A DNA stretch of 64,000 bases, from NCBI GenBank assembly GCA_009733715.1, contig WMKJ01000002.1, forward strand, positions 217,074-281,073, read 5' to 3'. Position 1 is the first letter of the stretch. Each line of letters opens with the position of its first letter. The notes under the pieces were generated by a model that made no database searches, was not told where the DNA came from, and saw only the letters and a program-made list of their open reading frames with translations. Shown here piece by piece: positions 1-10,016 of this stretch. This stretch comes from Herpomyces periplanetae (Eukaryota; Ascomycota; Laboulbeniomycetes; Herpomycetales; Herpomycetaceae). Both the position numbers and the translations under genes were made by a program.

Positions 1-1170
1 TCGTCTCGCTTTGCCGATATCTTTTTCCCGTTTACTTCACCCGCTATTAATGCCGTACTTGCGACTACTTACATTAGCGTACCTCCAAATCTTTTACTGG
101 CCTTGTGTCCGCCTAACGTTAACCGGCGTGCGCTCGGCGTGTTCGTAGCATTTGCCGTCGGCGGATTACTAGGTGATACACTTTTTCACCTTATTCCCGA
201 AATTTTCAACCTCGATACACCCCAGTCCTTCCCATCGCACAATTTTCCCAGTGTAAGTGATGTTAACCATGATTTTACGCCTAAAAGTAATCATGCTTTA
301 CACGCTACCACTACGGCTATACTTGAGTACCAAAAACGTATGAAACCATTATTACTCGGTGTATTCATTTTTACGGGGTTTTTGGCTTTTTTTTGCGTCG
401 ATAAGTTATTGCGTATAGCTTTAAATAATGGACATCTTTCTCACGCTCATGCTCACGATGACATTGTTCCGTCGTCTGAATTGACCGTACAAGTCCGTGA
501 TAACTCCACTGCTATAGCCCCCGATTCTACGGCAGGTGTACGTGCACGTAAAAAAAAAGCTAGTGCTACACCGACCGTGCCAACCACGGTCAGTGTACCA
601 CAGACTAGTATCCAACAACCCAATACAGCAAGTTATCTCAACATGTTGGCAGATTTTACGCATAATATCACGGACGGTTTAGCCCTAGCTTCTAGCTTTT
701 ATGCTTCACCTGCTCTCGGGGCAACGACTACCCTGGCTATCTTTTTTCACGAAATCCCCCACGAAGTAGGCGATTTTGCCTTGCTTATACGCTCTGGTTT
801 GGGAAAACGTTGTGCTTTATTAGCCCAGTTCGCCACGGCTATCGGTGCTTACCTCGGTACATTTATCGGTATACTGGTTCAACGTGCCGGTGAGAATGAA
901 GCTACGGCTACGTTTTCCTCGTCTCCTTTACCCACTGCTGTTAACCCTGTGACTCTTTACTTAAATCGTGCCGGTATTGCCTGGAGTGATATACTATTAC
1001 CCATGTCTACCGGTTCTTTTATCTATTTAGCTACCGTCATCACCGCTCCCGAACTCTTAGAAGCTTCCCCTTCCCCGCCCTGCGTTTTTCGTGATCTTAA
1101 ATTATTTATCGCCCAACTTTTTGCTATATCCGCCGGCGCTGCTGTAATGTTTTGGATTTCATTTGTGTAA
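1..1170 (+). CDS. YKE4: ZIP-family zinc transporter (Yke4/ZIP7 type), 5' end outside the window
   Basis: The reading frame is open from base 1 to the TAA at 1168-1170, and no in-frame ATG lies near the left edge, so the N-terminus is upstream of the window (389 residues seen). The family moves zinc out of the ER/Golgi lumen into the cytosol; the location is inferred from the Yke4/ZIP7 subfamily. Family signatures are visible: GGLLGDTLFHLIPE (about residues 53-66), HNITDG in TM4 (about 220-225) and HEIPHEVGD in TM5 (about 250-258), which carry the metal-binding His, Asn, Asp and Glu. A His-rich cytosolic loop (HLSHAHAHD, about 143-151) sits between TM3 and TM4, as is usual. The C-terminal hydrophobic segments (to FWISFV) look complete. 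ZIP13 is the alternative subfamily. Confidence 0.93.
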   Translation, partial: SSRFADIFFPFTSPAINAVLATTYISVPPNLLLALCPPNVNRRALGVFVAFAVGGLLGDTLFHLIPEIFNLDTPQSFPSHNFPSVSDVNHDFTPKSNHALHATTTAILEYQKRMKPLLLGVFIFTGFLAFFCVDKLLRIALNNGHLSHAHAHDDIVPSSELTVQVRDNSTAIAPDSTAGVRARKKKASATPTVPTTVSVPQTSIQQPNTASYLNMLADFTHNITDGLALASSFYASPALGATTTLAIFFHEIPHEVGDFALLIRSGLGKRCALLAQFATAIGAYLGTFIGILVQRAGENEATATFSSSPLPTAVNPVTLYLNRAGIAWSDILLPMSTGSFIYLATVITAPELLEASPSPPCVFRDLKLFIAQLFAISAGAAVMFWISFV

Positions 1171-1554
1171 TTTTCCCTTCCTCGTCACCCTCCTTTTAAA
1201 CGTACGTACTCTTGCGTATACACTTATACGTATTTAATTATATATACTACAAATTTGATATTTCCCTCTCCCCGTCACCTACGTTCCCGTGCTAAGACCA
1301 TTTAACTACCTTTCAACTCCAAATCATCAGTTTTAACAACCCCTAATGCATAACCCAATTTATAATGTTGACTGTATACACAATTCCTCCTACGCATAAC
1401 GTCGCCTGTACACGTCTCTAGTTAGGCTTCTTCCTATTCTCCCCATTCAAACTGCCGCTGTTCTGCAATATCCCTTTTCTCCTTTTTACCATTTCGTACT
1501 GTTAGAACTTGTTATATAAGGGCAAGTATGACCCCGTCGCCTGTAGGAATGGCG
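1171..1554. other. Intergenic, nothing recognised
   Basis: AT- and pyrimidine-rich spacer between the ZIP gene stop and the tRNA. It presumably holds the 3' UTR of the transporter. I see no ORF, repeat or structured RNA. Confidence 0.6.
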
Positions 1555-1626
1555 AGTCTGATGGTCTAGTGGTATGACATCCGCTTCACACGCGGAAGGT
1601 CCCGGGTTCGAAACCCGGTCGGACTA
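1555..1626 (+). tRNA. tRNA-Val (anticodon CAC)
   Basis: A full cloverleaf can be folded by hand. The 7-bp acceptor stem pairs AGTCTGA (1555-1561) with TCGGACT (1619-1625), with one G-U pair. The anticodon stem pairs TCCGC with GCGGA around the loop TTCACAC, giving anticodon CAC. The T stem pairs CCGGG with CCCGG around TTCGAAA. The discriminator is A1626, and CCA is not encoded, as expected in eukaryotes. The internal Pol III A box (TGGTCTAGTGG) and B box (GGTTCGAAACC) are intact. There is no intron. The first T4 run, a possible Pol III terminator, is about 65 nt downstream at 1691-1694. Confidence 0.96.
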
Positions 1627-1717
1627 GGTGTCTCCCGTGGGGGCCGGCCGTTATCGCGGCTCCTCTCGCGCAGGGCGTTACCTCTGTGTCTTTTGCATAG
1701 TACTTTTGACGTACTGA

Positions 1718-1727
1718 GTCACGTGAC
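1718..1727. promoter_or_regulatory. Palindromic GTCACGTGAC site
   Basis: A 10-bp perfect palindrome with a CACGTG core (bHLH/Cbf1-type E-box). It lies between the tRNA and the 3' end of ATG13, so unlike the other copies it is not directly upstream of a start codon I annotate. Confidence 0.35.
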
Positions 1728-1772
1728 GACATCCTGGATTCCACGCCCGCGCCCAGGCATTTTGGGGTGTGG

Positions 1773-3331
1773 TTAAGTTGGGAAAAATGATTTGGACGGT
1801 GATGTTGGTGTAAAAGGGGGGGGAGGTTGACAAAGTGTAGCGTTCATGGATTCAATTAGTGAACTGTGTTCGGCGTGTAATCGGGAGAAGTGAGACAAGT
1901 CTAGGCGCTTGGTAGAGCGCGGTGGATGGGGAGGGGTAGGACTCTTTTTGTCAGGTGGATGAGGTGAAGACGGTAAAGCAGGTGAAATGGGATACGATAA
2001 TGAAGCCAGAGTTCTGTTTTGCTCTAGCGTACTTATAAACTGTCGAATTTGCTCTTCATAAGTCAATTGTGACATTGGGTGGGGTGATTGCAAAGAACTC
2101 GGCGATGGAAGGTGGCATGTATTAATCGGTTGGGAAGACGTTGTAGATTCGGGAGAAGGATGCTTAGAAAATTCAGTATTGGAATTTAAAGGTGACGGTG
2201 TTAACTTTGTGTCGTGAAAGGCAGGCGAAAATTTTGAAGCGAGGCGTGAGAGGGATGACGGACTGCTAACATGAGAAATGCGAGATCCAGGCGATTTTGG
2301 TGATGGCGGATGTGTAAAAAGCGTACGTCGGGAGCATTCAAAGCGGGTTGGCAAAGATAAATTGGCGGGGGAAGGCGTGAGTGTTGAGGTCGATAAATTT
2401 AAAATTTGCGAGCTAATTAACGATTCGGTATCGCGAAGTTGAAAAGCACAATTTTGTCGATAAACGGTGAGTATACGCAGAATTCCGAGGGGTGAAGAAA
2501 CGTCCGGTAATGCAAACTTAGCAGTTACCTGAGTTTCCCCGGGATAAAGGGGAAGGCTAGAAAATTTTGGTGAGTTTGGAAGAGATGTTTGCGATGTAAG
2601 TAATGATGATGGAGCATTAATGCGATAACGAAGGAAGGGGAGGCGTACGCCGGGTGCAGACGATGGTAAAGTTGACTGACGATAAAGGTGAAAAGCCGGG
2701 AGCAGGGGTAAAAGAGAGTAGAGGGATCTGATGTATAATACGAGATGTTTATAGAGACTTGAAGGATCTAGAGAAGTGGTGGACGATGAATCTAGCTGAA
2801 TCGTCCATCTTTCAAGAAGAATTGGTGATTTACCAGGCGCAATTACAACTGGTGAATCTGGAGGATTTAACAATAAAAGTGATTGATGTGCAGGAAAATT
2901 ATGAGTCTCAAGATAAATATCGAGATGCAAAGGTGAAGGAAATGAATTTTGATTCCGCCATGATTGGGTAAACTTTGATAAGGCATCATTTTGGGGAAGG
3001 ACAATGTTAAACTAAGTAACCACAACGATTAACAATTTTGAAAAGTCTGTGGATATGATAATAAATGAATGCAAGCATATTCAAAGTAACCTACCCAGCG
3101 ATTATTCCTAGTAGCAGATTTCGGTGAATTATTATACGACAATGCCAGTGTAGACCGATGGGACGGAGATGCAGTTCTAAGCGAAAGTATTACCAAGACT
3201 GATTTTAGGAAAAATTGGTGAATTATCTGCTTAATTTTAACCGTATCATGAAGAGACGGAGACAGACTATCATGGTGACTTGAAAGAATGTCAGGATCGG
3301 AATTTGAAGGTGAAGATGATTGTTGGACCAT
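1773..3331 (-). CDS. ATG13: Autophagy protein Atg13 (HORMA domain), two exons
   Basis: Regulatory subunit of the Atg1 kinase complex that starts autophagosome formation. Exon 1 is 3331-3095 and begins MVQQSSS; it carries the family's KIKQIIHQFFLKSVLVIL helix. The donor is TGG|GTAGGT. The intron is 3094-3012 (83 nt) and the acceptor is TTAG. Exon 2 is 3011-1773 and opens with FNIVLPQND, followed by LLERWTIQL, then the YKHLVLYIRSLYSLLPLLPA segment that is typical of the Atg13 HORMA fold. The join is in frame and gives 491 aa. The second half is Ser/Pro-rich and looks disordered, as in other Atg13 proteins, where it is the phosphoregulated Atg1- and Atg17-binding part. An upstream in-frame ATG at 3448 would add 39 hydrophobic residues; I prefer 3331 because the family has no such leader. 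Confidence 0.9.
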
Positions 3332-3495
3332 AATACATAACAGCGGATAATTAAAATGATACGTCAAGATAAATCCAACTGTATCATAAACGAAAAAATC
3401 GAACGAGTAAAATATGGAAAAGAATGGAAATTTTTCACCGGAAGACAAATCTTAGATCACGGAAGGGGGAGAAGGCTAGAATTTATAGCTTACTG

Positions 3496-3707
3496 CACGT
3501 GACAGCTCGACTTCGAAAGAGGAAGGTTAGACAAGGGAAATTGGTGAGACAGGCGTGAGAATTGGTGATAATAATAGAAAAGAGAGGCGAAAAGCGCAAT
3601 CGGGAAGGAGCTGCGATCTCTTCCAAATTCGGCAATGGCAGATATTTACCAGAGAAAGAATACACATTCACGCGGAAAATTGGCGGAATATAGGGAGTCA
3701 ACACGTG
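3496..3707. promoter_or_regulatory. Two CACGTG sites upstream of ATG13
   Basis: CACGTG occurs at 3496-3501 and 3702-3707, 165 and 371 bp upstream of the ATG13 start. Both are followed by GA (CACGTGA). This is the core bound by bHLH factors such as Cbf1; binding here is inference. Confidence 0.4.
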
Positions 3708-3758
3708 ACCGGGCCGGGGATGATGAGTGTGCCGTCATAGATAAGAAGTGATCCAACA

Positions 3759-3788
3759 TGTGATTGGCGAAGCGACTGGCCAATCACA
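3759..3788. promoter_or_regulatory. Inverted pair of CCAAT boxes
   Basis: TGTGATTGGC (3759-3768) and GCCAATCACA (3779-3788) are perfect 10-bp inverted repeats separated by 10 nt, so two CCAAT boxes face each other two helical turns apart. CCAAT is the core of HAP/NF-Y binding. The pair sits in the 3332-4000 gap between ATG13 and the IBTK-like gene, about 430 bp upstream of ATG13. Confidence 0.45.
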
Positions 3789-4000
3789 GAACTGCCAGCT
3801 CAGTGATAAGGCTGAATTGCCTCGAGTCTTCCTATTTCTCCGTCTTTTCATCTCATCTCATCTCCACCCCACTTTCTTATTTGGGTCTTCCATTCTACTT
3901 CGGTCCTTCCTTATCAGTATAGCAAGCTTGGTGGTTTGTTTTAAGAATTGTCTGCCATTGAAATGGTTTCTTGTAGTTTGAAGTCTTTATTCTTGGTAAC

Positions 4001-7000
4001 TCAACTTACTCTTTCGTTAAGTCTTCTTCCTCGTCCTCGTTCTCGTCCACGTCCACGTCCTCGACCCCGGTGCTGGTGCCGGTTCCGCTGTAATTCTCCA
4101 TCCCCATTTCTTGTATTAGCTGCTTCAGCTGCTATTCGTTTAGTCTCACGGTTCCACCATTCTTCAAATTCTTGCTCTTCTTGTATTTCTTTTAAAGTGG
4201 CCCGCATTCGTACTTTCATTCGCAATTCCCCTTCAATCGCCTCTGCTTTAGCCGCTAACTGCTCGGCAATAATCCCTTCAAAGCTCCCCACTTCTCGATC
4301 CCTCTTCGTGCTATTCTCCCCGCCAATGCTACTACTTTCACCGCTCTCTTGTCTATACCTTTCCTTTACACTTGTATTCCACGTACAGCTTTCGCCGTAC
4401 TCATTATAACATGGCTCAATCGTAGCCGATGCCCTTGCCATCTCTCGTTGCTTGGACGATCGTTCTGGTACCCATCTTGCTATTTCTCTTAGATTATATG
4501 AATATCTTTCCTCCTGTACGCTTACCATGCGTTGTTTTCCAACGTCCTTCGTTGTCGGTACCAATATCCCAGTCGATTCAACATTCCTTTGATCTTGTTT
4601 CCGCACTGTAGTCTTCCTTTCTACTCGTTCCCATAAATTTTCCGCTATATCTTCCTCCTCATTTTCTTCTCTTAGTGAGTGTACGTTATTTTTACCCTCC
4701 TTATTCTCTTTTAGATCTCTTATGCACAAAACTTGGCTACGTCCGTTGTCGGCTCGTCCTCTCTTCTTTTTCCCTCGTATACGTATACTCCCTTCTGCCC
4801 CTCCGACATCCCCTACAATCGGCCTTGAGAATAAGTCTGGATCTCGTAATTCCCATTTAGCCCCATCGTACTGTTGGTATCCCTGCATTAAACGTGCCAT
4901 TCCGTCTAACCCCACACCTAAATTCTCATCAATCATTTCAATACCTTTGTTCCCCATCAAGCTTTCGAGATTTATGTTTATATATACAAGAATTGCCTTC
5001 CTTAACTCACTATTAGCATCCAAAAAGTTCCATGTTAAGCGCAAAATCTTCCAGATATTATGCAGTTGTATGAATTTCCCCATTATTTTTTCGCATGCTC
5101 TAACCAGTCCATCTATCATAAGTTCGTGTCCAATTTCTAGAACTTCAGCAATAAGTAGAATGAACTCTTCTAATTCCTCCTCATCCCCACCACTTCCCAT
5201 ATATTCCTCAAATAGCTCAGTTTCACTACAGTTGTACACAAAGCGTACAACATATGAAAAGGCCAACCACGAATAACATTCGTAATGAAGTTTAACAACG
5301 CGACGACTACACCAGTCCTCCCATCGATTTTCGAGCCAATTACTTTTCCCGTACAATAACCGCTTGAAAACTTCACTTCGTGCGGCCAACAAATCAAAAA
5401 ATACCCAAAAATACTTTTCACCGTCTTCAACTAGTATAATCGCATTGACGCCCGGTAAATCCGTAACCGTCCAAGGAAGATGCAATTCATAATCCCACCT
5501 CGAACAATCGCTGTATGCCTCTCTCTTTAGCCCAAACAGCTGTAGTAAACTATCCAGCTTTTGTTCTAGAGAACCACTAACCTTTTGTACGCAATTGGTA
5601 TACAAGTATACCACAAACATCAGCAATAAATACGGATTAGTTTTCTCATCAGGTAGAAGAGTGACTACGAGATCTTGCTCTTCGTATGCTAGTGAAGCTA
5701 TGCGAGACGCCGGTGTCTTTCCATCTCCAACACTTACATGACTATTCGGCTGTGGAGAAGACTCAACAAATTGTTTCAGCAAATCTCTTACAACGTTCAC
5801 CCGCCCCACCATGATAAAGGTATGAACAGGTATTCTTAATGATGATGTCGAGCCCATTTGCACAAACATTCGGGCCATCTTATCGCTAAATTTCCCTGTT
5901 TCCGTAATAAAAGTACACAGATTTGTGCATTTGTTCCAATCTACATCTCCGCTAAGTAAACTGTTATTTCCATCCATATTCATTTGGATTGGAAGAAGGC
6001 TTTCAAAATTATCTCGAATAAAAGATGAACCAACATAAAGGCCGTGGAAAATGTCGCTCATAGTGTGCCTGAGTACAGCGTACGAGCCGTAACCATTGGC
6101 TCTAATACCAAATGTTCCAAAGAGACAGGCCAGCCGATCAAACTGAACGCTTTTTTCACAGTTCCCTCTCCAGAGTTCACCCCGACGAGTAACCACCAAT
6201 ACGCAATCTCTATCGTCAAAGGCGACATCGATTGCTGCAAAATCCAGTAATATAGAATTCCACACGCAACGGACATTGCTTGAAGCCTTTTGAATTTCAC
6301 TTGGATTAATTAACGATTTGTAACGAATTCGTTGCTTACGATGAAGTTTAATGTCCGAGTTATTGATCTCAGTAACAAAAACTCGACCTGTCGAAGATAG
6401 TGCACCAATCTTGTTGTTACGCACAACAACTTTGACTATATGGTTGGCCATTTTAATATCGGGACTGAATATAACACCACGTAACTTGTAACTTGATAAA
6501 CCAAAAGGGATTCGATAGCACCCGTAGTTAGCAAAAACCCATACGTCATGGCTCTTCAAAAGACAGACAGTAGCGGTATTGCTAGCATCAACTTGTAAAA
6601 TCTCAGAGTTGAATTGTGAAGCTGCAACCTGTCTGGGTAGATTCTGTACATCAGAATTCTCTCCATTTGTATTAACTATACCTAACTGTCCCACATTCTT
6701 CCCAAATGTGTACATAGCTAATGCCGTATAAACAACAGAGTGGAGCTGGGATGCAGCTACACCAATAACAATTTCACGCTTTAAAATGTCTAGAATGCGT
6801 CGGGGTGTCGTTTGATAAGGTATATAATTATGTTTCACTTGATCACTCAACCGTTCGGTTCCACTGGTTTTACAAGGAATAGGTAACGGAATCTGGTAAC
6901 CCAATTGTCCATATTCATTACTACCCCAAGAGAACACACACCCGTCGCTAGAGACAGCTAAACTATGATACAAACCAAGGGCAACGCAAACGATTTTACG

Positions 7001-8044
7001 TGAGGCCAGACCACCAGTTTCAACGCATTCAAGGTGAAAGCGTGTAAATTCATCACCAAGACCCAGTATACCATATGTTCCGTAGCCACATACGTACAAA
7101 TTCGCATGATTATCCGTTGTGAGTACAGCAGTGTGAAACTTGGATATGCGCACATCACAAACGGAGATTTGTTGAGTGAACAGGGTTAGTGGGAATCTAT
7201 TAACTTGACCATTTGATTTATCACAAGTTTGACTACGAGAACGGTTGGTGCAGCCTGAGCTCATACTTTTACATTCTGCCTTGCTTGATGTTATACAACC
7301 CTCGTTAAGCATTTTAATGAGTGACAGCGGTCGTTGTAATTTTACACGTTCCAGGTGTTGTCGGTCATCAGTATCGCCAAATCCTAGATTGTAATTCCGA
7401 TTACTGCCAAATGTATACAGTTCATCACGGGGTATAATATCTGGATAACTAGCGAAATTATTTATTTTATTAGGTTTGTCTATCTTTTTGAGTTGAATTG
7501 TTGGACGATGTTTTAGAGTTTCATTGGGTATATGCAAGGAAATGTAGCGGGAGATGGTCCAGTGGTAAAGGTCAAAGGGAACTAGTCCGTCAAAGTCCCG
7601 GATTTTGGCAAGATAATCTCGACGGAAAAGTCCGGGTTTTTCAGGTCGTCTAGTAGATATCACTGAATTATGAGTGGTATCAAAGTGAAGTATAGCCCAC
7701 GCCACGTAAATGTTGCCAAAGTAAAAAGCTCGATGAAGAGCAGTCCATCCATTTTCATAATCACGGGCGTAAACGTCTACTACGTCTATACACAGAAGTA
7801 CATTGACGAATTGACGTACGGAGGATCGTTGGGAAGATGCTAGCAAATGGAGCAAGGTTCGTCCGAAGGAATCAGGGCGATTAATTGTGTGAATTAGGCT
7901 TTGTTGGTGAAGGGTTGAACAGTCAGGACTTGAAAAAGTGGGATTTGATAGTTTATCCGAACCAGATTGATTCAACAGTTGAGTAAAACGGATTATATCG
8001 TCTTGAAGAAAGGCAGTCCAGAGTGTAGAGGTAAGGTTATCCAT
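4001..8044 (-). CDS. IBTK: IBTK-like protein: ankyrin, RCC1 and BTB domains
   Basis: Single uninterrupted frame of 1347 aa from the ATG at 8044 (MDNLTSTLW); an in-frame ATG at 8086 would add 14 residues. Order of domains: ankyrin repeats (about 50-135; GRTLLHLLAS, GWTALHRAFYFGN); RCC1/beta-propeller repeats (about 210-600; LYTFGSNRNYNLGFGD, LYVCGYGTYGILGLGD, VFSWGSNEYGQLGY, MYTFGKNVGQLG); a weak first BTB; and a clear second BTB at about 855-960 (NAIILVEDGEKYFWVFFDLLAARS). This order matches the inhibitor-of-Bruton-kinase family. In animals that family acts as a Cullin-3 substrate adaptor; a similar ubiquitin-ligase role here is inference. The tail (about 1050-1347) is charged, has an EFEEWWNRET patch, and ends in an RG-repeat run. 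Confidence 0.85.
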   Translation of the reverse strand: MDNLTSTLWTAFLQDDIIRFTQLLNQSGSDKLSNPTFSSPDCSTLHQQSLIHTINRPDSFGRTLLHLLASSQRSSVRQFVNVLLCIDVVDVYARDYENGWTALHRAFYFGNIYVAWAILHFDTTHNSVISTRRPEKPGLFRRDYLAKIRDFDGLVPFDLYHWTISRYISLHIPNETLKHRPTIQLKKIDKPNKINNFASYPDIIPRDELYTFGSNRNYNLGFGDTDDRQHLERVKLQRPLSLIKMLNEGCITSSKAECKSMSSGCTNRSRSQTCDKSNGQVNRFPLTLFTQQISVCDVRISKFHTAVLTTDNHANLYVCGYGTYGILGLGDEFTRFHLECVETGGLASRKIVCVALGLYHSLAVSSDGCVFSWGSNEYGQLGYQIPLPIPCKTSGTERLSDQVKHNYIPYQTTPRRILDILKREIVIGVAASQLHSVVYTALAMYTFGKNVGQLGIVNTNGENSDVQNLPRQVAASQFNSEILQVDASNTATVCLLKSHDVWVFANYGCYRIPFGLSSYKLRGVIFSPDIKMANHIVKVVVRNNKIGALSSTGRVFVTEINNSDIKLHRKQRIRYKSLINPSEIQKASSNVRCVWNSILLDFAAIDVAFDDRDCVLVVTRRGELWRGNCEKSVQFDRLACLFGTFGIRANGYGSYAVLRHTMSDIFHGLYVGSSFIRDNFESLLPIQMNMDGNNSLLSGDVDWNKCTNLCTFITETGKFSDKMARMFVQMGSTSSLRIPVHTFIMVGRVNVVRDLLKQFVESSPQPNSHVSVGDGKTPASRIASLAYEEQDLVVTLLPDEKTNPYLLLMFVVYLYTNCVQKVSGSLEQKLDSLLQLFGLKREAYSDCSRWDYELHLPWTVTDLPGVNAIILVEDGEKYFWVFFDLLAARSEVFKRLLYGKSNWLENRWEDWCSRRVVKLHYECYSWLAFSYVVRFVYNCSETELFEEYMGSGGDEEELEEFILLIAEVLEIGHELMIDGLVRACEKIMGKFIQLHNIWKILRLTWNFLDANSELRKAILVYININLESLMGNKGIEMIDENLGVGLDGMARLMQGYQQYDGAKWELRDPDLFSRPIVGDVGGAEGSIRIRGKKKRGRADNGRSQVLCIRDLKENKEGKNNVHSLREENEEEDIAENLWERVERKTTVRKQDQRNVESTGILVPTTKDVGKQRMVSVQEERYSYNLREIARWVPERSSKQREMARASATIEPCYNEYGESCTWNTSVKERYRQESGESSSIGGENSTKRDREVGSFEGIIAEQLAAKAEAIEGELRMKVRMRATLKEIQEEQEFEEWWNRETKRIAAEAANTRNGDGELQRNRHQHRGRGRGRGRERGRGRRLNERVS

Positions 8045-8441
8045 AGATCTGGCAAAACATAAGACGTGATAATGAGGTATCTTCAAGTTAAGGGTAAAAG
8101 GTTAGAAAAGACGGATGATGAAGAAACTTACGCTGGCTTGTCACGATGGATAAAATGGCATGTGGGCAGTAGGGTCGAAAGGGAACTAACTCGACAAGGA
8201 AGACCCCAGAATACAGGATGAGAGAAAGCAAAAAAGGTAAATAGTGGTGAGATGAAACGAGATTTGGGTTTAGCTAGACCAATACCAAATAAGTTATCCA
8301 TTGCATTTCAAAACCTACACAAGTTGTACGTTTGCGAAATTCCAGCTTTCAAATCATTAAAGCAAATAGTGCATGTAACACTGTTAAGGGAGTACGTTTT
8401 ATGGTTTTCTTAAAGTAATCCTCACGATGCAGTTGAGCAGA
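8045..8441. other. Upstream region of the IBTK-like gene
   Basis: About 400 bp between two genes on the minus strand. It should hold the promoter of the IBTK-like gene and the 3' UTR... of no gene on the other side except the plus-strand direction; the downstream neighbour at 8442 reads toward it. I see no CACGTG, CCAAT pair or repeat. Confidence 0.4.
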
Positions 8442-10016
8442 TTACGCATGAGCAGGATGGTGAAGGGAGTAGCCTGCAAAGGATCGCTTGCTCAGCTTTG
8501 TCGTTGAACTTTGGTCATCATCGTGCACCGTTGGGAAACGAACGAAGCTTACAGATGGTAAGGAACCACTTCTAACGGGTAAAGAATCAAGAGTATCAGC
8601 GTCAAACTTAGCAAGTCGGTCTCTCCATATTGATAATTTACTGCCTATAATTATTGGGTGTGAGTCCACTGTTGGAGAACGTCGCAACATATGGGAAGAT
8701 GAAGCCTCAACTCCAATATTGCGTTCATCAGATTTAGAAAGCTCGTGTTTCGATTTGGGTTTAGCACCTTTAAATAATAAATCGGATGAAGGTGAGCCGT
8801 AAATTCGAAATATTTCATCGGATGAAGCGCTCTTTGGTTTTGTTTCGGATGCTGGAATACCAACGTTTGCAACACCAATTGGTGCGGATATTCCAACAGT
8901 ATTACTAGCTGATAAACTTTCAATGGGAGGCCCTATGTGAGCGATATTTTGCTTTCTGAGCCTTGTAGTCGTTGGTGATGATTTGGCCGATGAGTTGGTC
9001 TGACTTTTGACTACAAATGCCTTGCGAAGACTCTTAAACCGATCGCGCCATTGTGAAGACTCTTTTTTTTGGTCTTCCTTTGAACTTGTCGAAGATGGTT
9101 TATCTTCTGTACTTTTCGTGCTCCGTCTAACCTGGTTTTGCGCTTCTTGAGTACAAATAGGCGAATCGTCTGATGCCGTAAAAGGCCTAAGCACATGCTT
9201 GCTTTTAACAGGAAGAGGAGGTGTCCAGGTTATCTGCTTCATTATATTATCGGATTCAACAGCTTCATCACTTGCACTCTTCAACTTATGCTTTGATAGA
9301 GTATTCGGAAACGCATACAAATCATCTTCGGTTACATCCGACAGAGATTTAGTAGTACCAAAAGTATTAAAATTCTTCTTTTCTTTCTTTAGTATACCCC
9401 GTAGAGGTGCAGGCTTCAAAGGTAATGGAGATGAAGGTGTATAAGTAGGTTGAGTATCAGGCAGTAAATGTTGTATGTTCGGCTCTGATTTCGATCCATC
9501 AAATGTATCTGTCTTTTTAAGAACTATCTTAACCCCGAATTTGTGTGGATTCCGGGGCAAATCTGGAGGCGCTTCTTTTGGCCGTTGAGGTAACGATAAA
9601 TGTTGAGTGTAATCGCTTGGAGGAACGGGACTCGGCACAAACAAGGGTTTTGGCTTAGGCTTGGGAGGTACCGGCGGCCTTTTGATCAATTTTGGTGAAT
9701 CAATTACACGAGAGACAATGGGCCTCTGAGATTTTGGCAATACCAATGGCGTCGGTTTTATCACTTGCAGAGCGGGATTCGGCGTAGCTTTTACAGGTTC
9801 ATTCTGTACTGTTTGACCCGGAGTGTCATGATACCTTTCCAGCACCAGACTAACCAATTCTAAATGTCTTTCTGGTACGAAAGATTTATCTGATAGCATG
9901 AATATATCACCAAAAAACACATTTGGATCTTTAGACACTATCGGACTAATATACGGCAAAAGTGATGACTGAAATGGTAATATATTCATGGCCCGGGGCA
10001 ATTGGTTGTGTGTCAT
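8442..10016 (-). CDS. Proline/serine-rich protein of unknown function, probably missing a 5' exon
   Basis: I do not recognise the family. From the ATG at 10016 (MTHNQLPRAMNIL) the protein is 524 aa. The frame is open further upstream to a TGA near 10130, and the extra residues (HFTFEKSAFAELSDHLAVGRI) look like real globular protein. A short 5' exon spliced at one of the AG sites at about 10108-10136 is therefore likely. The first 90 residues look folded. The rest is low-complexity, with an SH3-ligand-like block PPVPPKPKPKP (about residue 110), Ser/Thr-rich stretches and two similar short motifs, SQWRDRFKSLRKAF and SIWRDRLAKF. This composition suggests a cytoplasmic scaffold, perhaps cytoskeletal or signalling, but that is inference. 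Confidence 0.65.
   Translation of the reverse strand: MTHNQLPRAMNILPFQSSLLPYISPIVSKDPNVFFGDIFMLSDKSFVPERHLELVSLVLERYHDTPGQTVQNEPVKATPNPALQVIKPTPLVLPKSQRPIVSRVIDSPKLIKRPPVPPKPKPKPLFVPSPVPPSDYTQHLSLPQRPKEAPPDLPRNPHKFGVKIVLKKTDTFDGSKSEPNIQHLLPDTQPTYTPSSPLPLKPAPLRGILKKEKKNFNTFGTTKSLSDVTEDDLYAFPNTLSKHKLKSASDEAVESDNIMKQITWTPPLPVKSKHVLRPFTASDDSPICTQEAQNQVRRSTKSTEDKPSSTSSKEDQKKESSQWRDRFKSLRKAFVVKSQTNSSAKSSPTTTRLRKQNIAHIGPPIESLSASNTVGISAPIGVANVGIPASETKPKSASSDEIFRIYGSPSSDLLFKGAKPKSKHELSKSDERNIGVEASSSHMLRRSPTVDSHPIIIGSKLSIWRDRLAKFDADTLDSLPVRSGSLPSVSFVRFPTVHDDDQSSTTKLSKRSFAGYSLHHPAHA

Noticed and set aside
3948-5276. Two plus-strand frames of 153 and 184 aa
   Set aside because: Antisense shadows of the IBTK-like gene; the Arg/Pro-rich one mirrors its RG tail.
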